Position numbers and translations under genes: made by a program. Source: JANXSS01 sp043729515 (GTDB lineage: Bacteria; Pseudomonadota; Gammaproteobacteria; Burkholderiales; Burkholderiaceae_D). Taken from it: a stretch of DNA of 10,216 nt. The notes beneath the pieces were generated by a model, which did not search any database, had not been told where the DNA came from, and saw nothing but the letters and a program-made list of their open reading frames with translations. Positions 1-6,913 of this stretch are shown piece by piece (the first letter of the stretch is position 1; the number at the start of each line of letters is the position of its first letter). The DNA lies in NCBI GenBank assembly GCA_043729515.1, contig JAYTLK010000137.1:1-10216 (forward strand). Reading direction: 5' to 3'.

Positions 1-122
1 AGTTTTTGCATCAGGTCCACTGCTGCGAGCGGACCCATGCCGCCCAGGATGCCAATCAGCGGCGGCGCCTCCGACGACGAGGCTTCCGGGCCTGCCTCGC
101 ACTCGATGTCAGACAGCGGCAT
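1..122 (-). CDS. Aspartate/glutamate racemase family protein (5' part only, runs off window)
   Basis: Only the first 40 codons lie in the window. Reading leftward from an ATG at 120-122, residues 22-37 contain a glycine-rich LIGILGGMGP block followed by LAAVDL. This is the characteristic N-terminal strand and loop of the Asp/Glu/hydantoin racemase superfamily (YgeA/RacX type), whose members interconvert L- and D-amino acids without a cofactor, using two cysteines. Those cysteines would lie beyond the window and cannot be checked. About 20 residues rich in E, S, A and P precede the block. The start overlaps the end of the D-cysteine desulfhydrase gene by 14 bases, implying translational coupling. 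An in-frame ATG at 135-137 is an alternative start; neither has a clear Shine-Dalgarno sequence. Family call is fairly sure from the motif; substrate unknown. Confidence 0.72.
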   Translation of the reverse strand, partial: MPLSDIECEAGPEASSSEAPPLIGILGGMGPLAAVDLMQK

Positions 123-1119
123 CGGTGGCGAACACATCGCGATAGCCGAACAGTCCGACCGACCCGCCCGTGTGCACGAACACCACGTTCTCGTGCCTGG
201 CGAAGGCGCCCTTGCGGATCAGGTCGATCAGGCCGGCCATGCCCTTGCCGGAATACACCGGGTCGAGCAGGATACCTTCGCACCGGGCCACCAGACGCAC
301 GGCCTCGATCATGCCGGCAGTCGGCTGGCCATAACCGGCACCGACGTAATCGCAGTTCGCTTCGACCGCCGTGCGCAGCAGCGGCGTCTTCACGTCCATC
401 AGATCAAGCGTTTGCCGTGCCAGCTGGAACACGTTGTCTTCCTGCTTTTCCTTCGGCGCCCGCACGCCGATGCCAAGCACGCGGATGCCACTGTTCATGC
501 CCTCGAAACCCGCCACCAGGCCAGCCTGGGTTCCGGCGCTGCCGGTGGCATGCACGACCCGGTCGATCGGCAGCGACAACTCGTTTGCCTGCATCACCAG
601 TTCCTGGGCGCAGACCACATAACCGAGCGCGCCGACCGGATTGGAGCCGCCGCCGGGAATCAGATACGGCACCTCGCCCTGCGCCGCCAGGCGTTCGCCG
701 ACCGCCACCAGTTCCTGATTCATGTCCGGCCCGGCGGCACGGGTTTCGAGCACGCAGTCGAACAGCTGGTCGAACAGCACGTTGCCACTGGTGTAGTACT
801 CGGGGCTGGCGCCGGTCACCCGGGTCTCCAGCAGCGCGGTGCAGCGCAGGCCGAACTTGCGGGCCGCGGCCGCCGTCTGGCGGACGTGGTTCGATTGCGT
901 CGCGCCCTGTGTGACCAGGTGGGTGGCGCCACGGGCGAGTGCTTCGCCTACCAGGAACTCGAGCTTGCGGGTCTTGTTGCCGCCCGAAGCAAGACCGGTG
1001 TTGTCGTCGCGCTTGATGAACAGGTTCGGGCCGCCGAGCAGGCGTGACAGGTTCGGCATCGCTTCGAGCGCCGTCGGTGCATGGGTCAGCTTGACGCGGG
1101 GAAAACGGGCGAGATGCAT
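109..1119 (-). CDS. dcyD: D-cysteine desulfhydrase (PLP-dependent)
   Basis: A 336-residue cytoplasmic enzyme of the tryptophan-synthase-beta PLP fold, in the D-cysteine desulfhydrase/ACC deaminase family. It is expected to break D-cysteine into pyruvate, H2S and ammonia, and many homologues also act on D-serine or beta-chloro-D-alanine. The PLP lysine is K49 in SGGNKTRK (45-52). QSNH (75-78) matches the loop placing catalytic Ser76 and Asn77. Tyr263 (GAGYGQP) and Tyr289 (VYSGKG) match the active-site tyrosines. Ser290 follows Tyr289, and Thr317 lies in VHTGG. ACC deaminases carry Glu and Leu at these positions, so the pair favours desulfhydrase activity over ACC deaminase. Length is normal for the family. 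The ATG at 1117-1119 is set by an AAGGA Shine-Dalgarno (1126-1130) six bases upstream; a much longer open frame extending to 1806 is not coding. It lies 53 bases after the DUF1275 gene and overlaps the racemase gene. Confidence 0.93.
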   Translation of the reverse strand: MHLARFPRVKLTHAPTALEAMPNLSRLLGGPNLFIKRDDNTGLASGGNKTRKLEFLVGEALARGATHLVTQGATQSNHVRQTAAAARKFGLRCTALLETRVTGASPEYYTSGNVLFDQLFDCVLETRAAGPDMNQELVAVGERLAAQGEVPYLIPGGGSNPVGALGYVVCAQELVMQANELSLPIDRVVHATGSAGTQAGLVAGFEGMNSGIRVLGIGVRAPKEKQEDNVFQLARQTLDLMDVKTPLLRTAVEANCDYVGAGYGQPTAGMIEAVRLVARCEGILLDPVYSGKGMAGLIDLIRKGAFARHENVVFVHTGGSVGLFGYRDVFATDAAV

Positions 1120-1172
1120 GGAAAATCCTTGGTGTTGAAAAGTGGAATCGTGGTGCTGGCCAGATGACCGGG

Positions 1173-1862
1173 TCAATCCGTCGTTTGCATCAGCGGCGCC
1201 GATGCGCCCGGTGCCGCGCGCAGGGAAAGCAGCGCTGTCAGCAGCACCACTGCAGCTGGCAGCAGCAGCGTGAGGGCAGTCCGTGGCAGCAGCCAGGCCG
1301 CAGCCAACGCACCGAAACCGTAGCAGACCCAAGAGGCTGCCAGGAGCGTCGGCGCAGCGATGGCCGGCCCGGTTCGATGCGGCTGACGGCGCGGCACCAG
1401 CGTGTCGGCCGCCGATTCGGCTAGGCGCGACAGGGTGCCGGTGACGACGACGGTATTGATCGAGACATTGCCGAAGCGGGTCATTCCGGTCGATTGCACG
1501 CCCATTGCGGCGGCGATCAGCCAGATCGCGCTGGCGGCATGCGGGTCCAGAAGCGTCGCTCCGGCCAGCATTGCCGCCTCGCTGACCAGCGCCAGCCAGG
1601 AGCGCCCGTGGGCGGCGCGCAACAGGGCCCTCCCCAGCAACGCGCCGGCGAAAAAGGTTGCCAGCGTCAGTGCTCGTTCGGCGGCAGTGTGCCAGTTTCC
1701 CTCTGCAACCGAGAGCCCGGCCAGCACGGTATTGCCGGTCATGTTGGCAGCGAACACGCCGGACTGCACGTAGCCGATCGCGTCGGCGATGCCCGAGGCA
1801 ATGCACAGCAGCATTGCCTGCAGCCAGCCGCGGCGATCAACCGCGCCTAGTCGAAGCGACAT
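1173..1862 (-). CDS. DUF1275 (YoaK family) integral membrane protein
   Basis: A 229-residue hydrophobic protein with about six predicted membrane segments (roughly 14-35, 62-82, 88-105, 110-125, 168-190 and 195-215). Family signatures are visible: a first-helix motif GIADAIGY (24-31) leading into FAANMTGNTV (37-46), then MGVQS (120-124) and VVVTGTLSRLA (138-148). These match YoaK/DUF1275 proteins, inner-membrane proteins of unknown function often annotated as putative transporters. The start is uncertain. The ATG at 1860-1862 lies 27 bases past the hmgA stop without a clear Shine-Dalgarno. A TTG at 1890-1892 in the same frame adds ten residues and overlaps the hmgA stop as TTGA, an arrangement typical of translational coupling. 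Either way it follows hmgA closely and precedes dcyD by 53 bases, so co-transcription is likely. No specific substrate can be assigned. Confidence 0.88.
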   Translation of the reverse strand: MSLRLGAVDRRGWLQAMLLCIASGIADAIGYVQSGVFAANMTGNTVLAGLSVAEGNWHTAAERALTLATFFAGALLGRALLRAAHGRSWLALVSEAAMLAGATLLDPHAASAIWLIAAAMGVQSTGMTRFGNVSINTVVVTGTLSRLAESAADTLVPRRQPHRTGPAIAAPTLLAASWVCYGFGALAAAWLLPRTALTLLLPAAVVLLTALLSLRAAPGASAPLMQTTD

Positions 1863-1888
1863 GGCGGCAAGGGCATCTGGCGCCGGCG

Positions 1889-3280
1889 TCAAGGTTGACC
1901 CGTGAAGTGTTTTTTCAGGCCATGCCAGCAGGCTGCATAATTTTGCTGGAGCGTCGGCGCTGCCAGTGCCTGTGCGCTCGGATGCAGGACGTGGCGGCTT
2001 TCGAACATGAAGGCCAGGGTGGCCTCGAGCCGGGTCGGCGCCAACGCCGCGCCGCTGGCGCGCTCGAAGGTAGTCGCATCGGGTCCATGCCCGCTCATGC
2101 AGTTGTGCAGACTCGCGCCGCCTGGCGCGAAACCATCTGCCTTGGCGTCATACACGCCATGCACCAGTCCCATGAATTCACTCATGATGTTGCGATGAAA
2201 CCAAGGTGGACGGAAAGTATGTTCGGCCACCATCCAGCGCGGCGGAAAGACCACGAAATCCACATTGGCCACACCGGGCGACTCCGACGGCGAGGTCAGG
2301 ACGGTGAAGATCGACGGATCGGGATGATCGAAGCTGACGGTATTGATCGCGTTGAAGTTGGCGAGGTCGTATTTGCAAGGCGCAAGGTTGCCATGCCAGG
2401 CCACCACGTCCAGCGGCGAATGGCCGATCGGTGCCGTCCACAGGCGACCATTGAATTTCGCCACCAGGGTGAAATCGCCTTCCCGGTCCTCGAAGGCGGC
2501 CGGCGGCGTCAGGAAGTCGCGTGCATTGGCCAGGCCATTGGCGCCGATCGGACCAAGTTCCGGCAGGCGCAGCGCCGCGCCATAGTTTTCGCAGACATAC
2601 CCGCGCACCGGCCCGTCGTCCAGCACCACGCGAAAGCGCAGTCCGCGCGGCAGCAGCGCGATTTCACCGGGTGCGACATCGAGCACCCCCAGTTCGGTAT
2701 GCAGGTGCAGGCGTCCCTGCTGCGGAACGATCAGCAATTCACCATCGGCATCGTAGAAAAAGCGGTCGGTCATCGAGCGATTGGCGGCATACAGGTGGAT
2801 GCCGATGCCGGTCTGCTGCCCGACGTCGCCATTGGCGGCCATCGTCTGCAGACCGTCGATGAAGTCGGTCGGCATGTTTTCTGCCGGCAGCTGCAGCGGA
2901 TCCCATCGCAATTGATCGGGTGGCGTGGCCATCTCTGCCAATGGCGCCGAGAGCAGGCGCGGCTGCGCCAGCGGCGTGAAAGCGCCGTGCATGGCCGAGG
3001 GACGGATGCGATACAGCCACGAGCGCCGGTTCAGGTGGCGCGGCGCGGTGAAGGCCGTTCCAGAAAATTGCTCGGCATACAAACCATAAGGCGCGCGCTG
3101 CGGTGAATTCTGGCCGACCGGCAGTGCGCCTGGCAGGGCTTCGCTGGCGAAGCCGTTGCCGAAGCCGGTTTGCCATTGGCCGGATGGGCGCCTCGTGGCC
3201 GCATCCGCCGTCCACATGGCAGGCAAGCCGACGGCAGCGGCGATGGCGGGCGTGATCGGAAACGGATTCGATGGCGGCAT
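1889..3280 (-). CDS. hmgA: Homogentisate 1,2-dioxygenase
   Basis: A 463-residue non-haem Fe(II) ring-cleaving dioxygenase that opens homogentisate to maleylacetoacetate in phenylalanine/tyrosine catabolism. The N-terminal family block around 39-78 reads GFGNGFASEALPGALP then NSPQRAPYGLYAEQ. The C-terminal half carries the iron site: FHRNIMSEF (361-369) supplies His362 and Glu368, and SGHGPDA (396-402) supplies His398. FDHPDPSIF (317-325) holds His319, equivalent to the conserved active-site histidine of the human enzyme. All iron ligands are present, so it should be active. It is somewhat longer than the usual 430-450 residues because of about 25 extra N-terminal residues. The start at 3278-3280 is fixed by an AGGAG Shine-Dalgarno five bases upstream; the open frame further upstream to 3460 overlaps the desaturase gene and is not coding. 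The usual partner fumarylacetoacetase is not adjacent. Confidence 0.96.
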   Translation of the reverse strand: MPPSNPFPITPAIAAAVGLPAMWTADAATRRPSGQWQTGFGNGFASEALPGALPVGQNSPQRAPYGLYAEQFSGTAFTAPRHLNRRSWLYRIRPSAMHGAFTPLAQPRLLSAPLAEMATPPDQLRWDPLQLPAENMPTDFIDGLQTMAANGDVGQQTGIGIHLYAANRSMTDRFFYDADGELLIVPQQGRLHLHTELGVLDVAPGEIALLPRGLRFRVVLDDGPVRGYVCENYGAALRLPELGPIGANGLANARDFLTPPAAFEDREGDFTLVAKFNGRLWTAPIGHSPLDVVAWHGNLAPCKYDLANFNAINTVSFDHPDPSIFTVLTSPSESPGVANVDFVVFPPRWMVAEHTFRPPWFHRNIMSEFMGLVHGVYDAKADGFAPGGASLHNCMSGHGPDATTFERASGAALAPTRLEATLAFMFESRHVLHPSAQALAAPTLQQNYAACWHGLKKHFTGQP

Positions 3281-3285
3281 GCAAG

Positions 3286-3290
3286 CTCCT
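3286..3290 (-). promoter_or_regulatory. Shine-Dalgarno sequence of hmgA
   Basis: On the minus strand the bases read AGGAG and end five bases before the ATG at 3280. This selects that ATG over upstream in-frame candidates up to 3460, which would put coding sequence inside the preceding desaturase gene. Confidence 0.8.
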
Positions 3291-3305
3291 GGATCAGTTT
3301 CCTGC

Positions 3306-3311
3306 ATTGTA
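3306..3311 (-). promoter_or_regulatory. Possible -10 element for hmgA
   Basis: The 68-base gap between the desaturase stop and the hmgA ATG contains TACAAT on the minus strand, five of six matches to the sigma-70 -10 consensus. It is placed to give a leader of about 20 bases before the ATG. No convincing -35 box is seen at 16-18 bases upstream, where the sequence is a GC-rich run around CCCGGGCGCGGG. It could therefore be a weak or activator-dependent promoter, or chance. If real, hmgA and the genes after it can be transcribed independently of the desaturase. Confidence 0.3.
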
Positions 3312-3348
3312 CCGGCCCGCGCCCGGGAAACGGCATCGACGCGCGGCC

Positions 3349-4272
3349 TCAGGCCGGTGCCGCCACCTTCAGCATGGCCAGGTAACCAGGCTGGATTTCC
3401 ATGCGATCGGTGACGCCGTCGCGCGCCAGCAGCCGGTGTGCGCGCGGCAGGTTCCAGCATGGTATCTGGGTGAACAGGTGATGCTCACTGTGAAAGTTGA
3501 CCCAATAGGGCGCAATCGTCATGCGCTCGATCAGGCCGGCATGGGTGGTCCGGGCATGGCGCAGCGGGTCACTGGAATTTTCTGCGACCAGGGCATGCTC
3601 GGCGATGTTGCGCAGCCGGCTCACCAGCGGTAACCACGTCGCCATCGGCAACAGCCACAAGGCGCACCAGAGCCAGCCGTAACCGGCCAGGCTGAACAGC
3701 ATCAGCCCCACCAGGTTGCTGGCATAGAACACGCGCTGGCGCCGCAGGTCGGCCATCAGCACCGACCGGCGCGCGGTGCCTGGCGGTGGCGACTGCAACT
3801 CCGCAGCCAGCATGCCGAAGCGCTGCTTGAAGAACGTCTGCCCGCTCAGGTCACGCAGGATCTTGCGCCGCAGGGAGCGACGCGTGATGGGAAACGGTGC
3901 CGACAGGACCAGATCCGGATCTCCGCTCTGCTGCACGAAGCGGTGATGTTTCAGGTGATACGGCCGATACACGTGCAATTCACTGCCGCAGAACCAGGCA
4001 GCAACCCGGTCATTGACGCGTCGGTCGGCATGCAACAAGCCGTGGGCCGCGTCATGCATCAGGATGAACAGGCCGAGCTGGCGGTTTCCGACAAGAATCA
4101 CGCCCAGCGGAATCGTCCAGGGCCAGCGCGCGCCCGCTGCCATCACCACGCCGATCGTCAGCCAGCAATGCAGCACCAGCCACAGGCCACGCCAGCCGGA
4201 ACGCGCCGACAGTGCACGCCAGTCGGCACCATTAAAATAATCGTCGGGGCGAACCCGAGGTGCAGCATGCAT
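3349..4272 (-). CDS. Membrane fatty acid desaturase family protein
   Basis: A 307-residue di-iron membrane desaturase/hydroxylase-superfamily protein. All three histidine boxes are present with correct spacing: HDAAH (73-77), HLKHH (106-110) and HSEHH (261-265), plus RNIAEH (221-226) with a further histidine. Hydrophobic segments lie near 30-47, 53-72 and 185-215, the last preceding the third box. The family inserts double bonds or hydroxyls into acyl lipids or carotenoid-like substrates at the inner membrane using O2 and reductant. The substrate cannot be told from sequence, though a fatty-acyl desaturase is likeliest. The start is uncertain: ATG at 4270-4272 is used here, while TTG at 4288-4290 would add six residues; neither has a good Shine-Dalgarno. 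An imperfect palindrome abuts the TTG. It ends 68 bases before hmgA. Confidence 0.88.
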   Translation of the reverse strand: MHAAPRVRPDDYFNGADWRALSARSGWRGLWLVLHCWLTIGVVMAAGARWPWTIPLGVILVGNRQLGLFILMHDAAHGLLHADRRVNDRVAAWFCGSELHVYRPYHLKHHRFVQQSGDPDLVLSAPFPITRRSLRRKILRDLSGQTFFKQRFGMLAAELQSPPPGTARRSVLMADLRRQRVFYASNLVGLMLFSLAGYGWLWCALWLLPMATWLPLVSRLRNIAEHALVAENSSDPLRHARTTHAGLIERMTIAPYWVNFHSEHHLFTQIPCWNLPRAHRLLARDGVTDRMEIQPGYLAMLKVAAPA

Positions 4273-4290
4273 GTGGTTTTGCCAGTACAA

Positions 4291-4313
4291 AGTCAGATTT
4301 CTCTGATCTTACT
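4291..4313. promoter_or_regulatory. Imperfect palindrome upstream of the desaturase gene (candidate operator)
   Basis: Eight-base arms AGTCAGAT and ATCTTACT, separated by seven bases, are inverted repeats with one mismatch. The element ends directly at the TTG candidate start of the desaturase and 19 bases before its ATG. A minus-strand TAAGAT within it resembles a -10 box (four of six). Position and symmetry fit a repressor site over the promoter or a hairpin in the mRNA leader. It does not match a regulator site I can name. Confidence 0.35.
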
Positions 4314-4515
4314 GCGAATGTTGGCATTGACGATGCGGCGGTCAGGAAACACGCCCGCCAAGGTTGATACGCGCACGACCGGCCGCCCCGCAATCGCGGC
4401 ATTGCAGTCTGCAAAAATCAAGGAAATCCCTGTCGATGGCACCCTATGGCTCCGCCTTGTTCAATGCCCGTTTTGGTCAATGCCGACATCCCACGCAGGT
4501 CCGGAACAGCGCTCC
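4314..4515. other. Non-coding spacer between AsmA-family and desaturase genes
   Basis: No credible gene is seen. Its base composition is more mixed than in the flanking genes. It holds a 13-base palindrome TTGCAGTCTGCAA (4402-4414) next to a short A run, and a tandem pair of 12-base repeats at 4457-4484. The promoter of the desaturase gene and the transcript end of the AsmA gene should lie here, but no strong hairpin with a U-tract was found for the latter. Confidence 0.5.
4457..4484. repeat. Two 12-base direct repeats, 16-base period
   Basis: TTGTTCAATGCC (4457-4468) and TTGGTCAATGCC (4473-4484) differ at one base and are four bases apart. The core TCAATGCC also occurs inverted as GGCATTGA at about 4323-4330, nearer the desaturase gene. 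It may be a regulator half-site or chance. Confidence 0.35.
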
Positions 4516-6750
4516 TCAGCGCGCGCCCGGCGCACCTTTCAGACCGGCTCGCGCAGTGGCGATGATTCCAGGACAAGGGGAATCCTGATTATTGCTGGGT
4601 GCCAGAAGTGCCAGCAAGGAAGCAAACGGATTGACGGCACCGAGCGCCAGCGCGGCCGCGCCACGCAGCGCCAACGGCGTTTTCATGACGCCCACATCCG
4701 GCTTCTTGAACGTGCCATGGACATACAGCGGCGAGCGCAGCGAGAACACCCGGAAGCCCTTCGTGTGCGGATAGACGTTCAGATTCATGCGCTCGCTGCC
4801 GAGATTGACGTCACCGTCGACATTGATCAATGCATCGGCCGTGTCGAATGCGAAGACCTTGGCATTGAGCACGCCATCCTTGGCGACGAAATCGGCGGCC
4901 GCACAATTGATCTTGACCGTGGTGTCGCCAAAGAGCTTGTTGGCGACGATGTTGGCCACATTCAGTCCGGCTTCCTCCAGCAGCGTGCTGCTGATGGCAC
5001 CATCGTTGATCAACAGCTTGACCTCGCCGTTGGCGGTGGCGGCCAGGGCAGCGGTCGAGTTGCCGCGCCCGGATAATTTTGCGTCGCCATTGATTTCGCC
5101 AAAACTCGTGTCCATTGGCTTAAACGTTGGAAACAATCGCTTCAGCTGCAGATGGCGGGCAGCGATGTCGATGCGCCCGTCGAGTGGCGTACTGTGGCCA
5201 TCGAGACGGATGATGCCGCTCATGGAGCCGCCGGCGACGCCGAATTTCAGCGGATCGAAGCTCAGCACGCCATCCTGCATCAGGATATGGGTCGACATGT
5301 CCGAGATCGGCAGGGCTTCGCTGCGCAGGATGCTGGCGCCGGTGAAACGCACGTCGACATCCATTTCTTTCCAGCGGTCGGTCTTGAATGTGGCGTTCGG
5401 CAGGACCTTGTCGGTGCTGATCACGGCGACGGGCTTGCCTTTGACGGCCGCCGCCAGACCTTTTGGCGCAGCCGTTTTCGAGACTGGTGCGCCGCCGATC
5501 GCAGGGCCCAGGTCAGCCAGCGCCAGGCGTTTCGAATGCACGGTGCCGACCAGGCGCTTGCGGGGTAATGCTGAAGTAAATTCCAAGGTGCCACTGAGGT
5601 CCGAACGGCCGACCTGCCCGGCGAAATCAGCATACTTGAACCGGCTGCCGGCGCGATCAAGGTTGCCGGTCAGATGGCCACTGGTGCGAAACCGCGGCGT
5701 ATCCGGCAGATTCACGCCGAACAGGTCATACAGGTCGCTCATGCTGGGCGCAGCCAGCGTCAATTGCATGTCGATCGCCGCCAGCTTTGCCAGGTCGGTC
5801 ACGGTGCCGACGGCAATCAGGTGATTGTCGCCCAGTCGCACATCGGCCTGGATCGGAAACGGCGTCTGCTTGTCCAACAACGAAATCACTCCCCCGATCT
5901 TGCCGCCGCCGGAGAGCTTGGCGCCACGATAGGTGCCGTCCAGGCCGACCTTGAACCCGTATTTTCCATCGTCATTTCCGCCGACATCTGCAGTCGCGAT
6001 CGATTTTGTATCGGCCGATCCGGCGTCGGCCGTCTTCTTGCCCATTGCCTTGGTATTCGCCGCCTTGGCGTTGGCAGGCGGGGTGTCCGCCGGTGTCGCT
6101 TTCCCCTCCTCAGCTACGATCGCATCCGGCGCTTTCGGGGCTTTCGGCGCACCTGCCTTCTGCTGTGCCAGCAACTGCCCCAGCGCAATCGGCTTGCCGA
6201 TGGTAGCAATGGTTGCCCGCATGTCGATCTTGGTCGGCAGGTCGGTGACATCGATCACACCGTCGGCGAAGGTCAGCTCCTGCAACTCGAGGTCCCACTT
6301 CGACGGTTCGTTTTGCTTGCGCTTGAAGGTCCAGTTATTCTTGCCATCGAGGGTGCGTTCGATGTCGATCACCGGATTGGTCAGGCCGATGTGCGGCACG
6401 ATGATCTTGTGGGCCAGCAAGGGCAGCAACTCGACCTCGAACGACAGCACGTCGGCGCTGGCGAACTGCGGCCGCTTTGCCCATTCCGGATTGCCGATCC
6501 GGACATTCCGGGCAGTGAGGGTCGGCCATGGGACCAGGCGCCGCAAGCCGCTCTCGCCGTCCGGACGCCGCCACTGCACGGTGAGGTGGCCGTCGATGAC
6601 GAAGCTGCGACCGGTCGCCGCCGAAACTTTTTCATTGATCCAGGGCCGGGCCCGGTCCCAGTCGAAGTTCTTGATGAACAGCACGATGGCTAAAATCAGA
6701 ACGATCAGCAGCCCCACCACGCCAGCTGCGATCTTGCCAAAAGTCTTCAT
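4516..6750 (-). CDS. AsmA family envelope protein
   Basis: A 744-residue protein anchored in the inner membrane by one N-terminal helix (about 7-27), with a large periplasmic body. The opening MKTFGKIAAG, the membrane helix, an FDWDRARPWI stretch after it and a VSAATGRSFVIDG motif (42-54) are typical of AsmA-type chorein-like proteins. The AsmA C-terminal region is seen around 470-720, with repeated beta-strand patterns such as GVLSFDPLKFGVAGGSMSG (494-512) and a FRVFSLRSPLYVHGTFKKPDVGV-type tail (667-689). Relatives (AsmA, YhdP, TamB, YdbH) support outer-membrane assembly or lipid movement between membranes. Residues about 197-262 are a low-complexity insert rich in A, K, P, T and D. The ATG at 6748-6750 follows AGGA four bases upstream. 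The gene diverges from otsA across a 163-base spacer. Which AsmA paralogue it represents is not certain. Confidence 0.9.
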   Translation of the reverse strand: MKTFGKIAAGVVGLLIVLILAIVLFIKNFDWDRARPWINEKVSAATGRSFVIDGHLTVQWRRPDGESGLRRLVPWPTLTARNVRIGNPEWAKRPQFASADVLSFEVELLPLLAHKIIVPHIGLTNPVIDIERTLDGKNNWTFKRKQNEPSKWDLELQELTFADGVIDVTDLPTKIDMRATIATIGKPIALGQLLAQQKAGAPKAPKAPDAIVAEEGKATPADTPPANAKAANTKAMGKKTADAGSADTKSIATADVGGNDDGKYGFKVGLDGTYRGAKLSGGGKIGGVISLLDKQTPFPIQADVRLGDNHLIAVGTVTDLAKLAAIDMQLTLAAPSMSDLYDLFGVNLPDTPRFRTSGHLTGNLDRAGSRFKYADFAGQVGRSDLSGTLEFTSALPRKRLVGTVHSKRLALADLGPAIGGAPVSKTAAPKGLAAAVKGKPVAVISTDKVLPNATFKTDRWKEMDVDVRFTGASILRSEALPISDMSTHILMQDGVLSFDPLKFGVAGGSMSGIIRLDGHSTPLDGRIDIAARHLQLKRLFPTFKPMDTSFGEINGDAKLSGRGNSTAALAATANGEVKLLINDGAISSTLLEEAGLNVANIVANKLFGDTTVKINCAAADFVAKDGVLNAKVFAFDTADALINVDGDVNLGSERMNLNVYPHTKGFRVFSLRSPLYVHGTFKKPDVGVMKTPLALRGAAALALGAVNPFASLLALLAPSNNQDSPCPGIIATARAGLKGAPGAR

Positions 6751-6913
6751 GCAATCCTGCCTTCGTTATCCGGATTGGCAAAGGATACCGCACGGCACTG
6801 CAAGCCACTGTGCGCTGCCGCGCGTTCTGCCAGCAGCGGATTGATGTTGTGTGCGCCAACCCGCATCGACCGGGCGAGCCCGCTGGTAGCATCGCACCTC
6901 CGCAGGAATTTTC
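6751..6913. promoter_or_regulatory. Divergent intergenic region (AsmA gene / otsA)
   Basis: This 163-base spacer must hold the promoters of both divergent genes. TTGATG (6841-6846) could be an otsA -35 box, but no good -10 follows at standard spacing; TAGCAT at 6887-6892 is a weak candidate. TATCC and GGATA form a short inverted repeat around 6768-6788. CGCTGC and GCAGCG form another 6-base pair around 6813-6838. None is strong enough to name an operator. Both genes have Shine-Dalgarno sequences here: AGGA at 6904-6907 for otsA, and minus-strand AGGA at about 6755-6758 for the AsmA gene. Confidence 0.5.

Noticed and set aside
37..1047. Long plus-strand open frame of 336 codons opposite dcyD
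   Set aside because: It mirrors a well-supported PLP enzyme gene. Its translation is rich in H, R, Q and A with no recognisable fold, as expected for antisense frames in GC-rich codon usage.
109..1806. Extension of dcyD upstream to 1806, a possible fusion protein
   Set aside because: The extra 229 residues overlap the DUF1275 gene in another frame and look like random R/A/H-rich sequence. A good AAGGA site sits six bases before the ATG at 1119.
1658..3106. Plus-strand open frame of 482 codons opposite hmgA
   Set aside because: It lies antisense to a complete homogentisate dioxygenase and has no family motifs. Its R/H/Q-rich composition is a codon-bias artefact.
3281..3460. N-terminal extension of hmgA to 3460
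   Set aside because: It would overlap the desaturase gene by more than 100 bases. The AGGAG site before the ATG at 3280 marks the real start.
4383..4415. Possible terminator for the AsmA transcript (GC stem near 4383-4400, or TTGCAGTCTGCAA at 4402-4414)
   Set aside because: The stems are five to six base pairs and no U-tract follows on the minus strand in the right place, so I do not call a terminator.
4364..4588. Small plus-strand open frame of 74 codons in the AsmA/desaturase spacer
   Set aside because: Its 3' part is antisense to the AsmA gene end, it lacks a Shine-Dalgarno, and its composition gives no sign of a real protein.
4787..6693. Two long plus-strand open frames (4787-5824 and 5674-6693) opposite the AsmA gene
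   Set aside because: Both are shadows of a clear AsmA-family protein with a membrane anchor and conserved C-terminal region, and they show no domain of their own.
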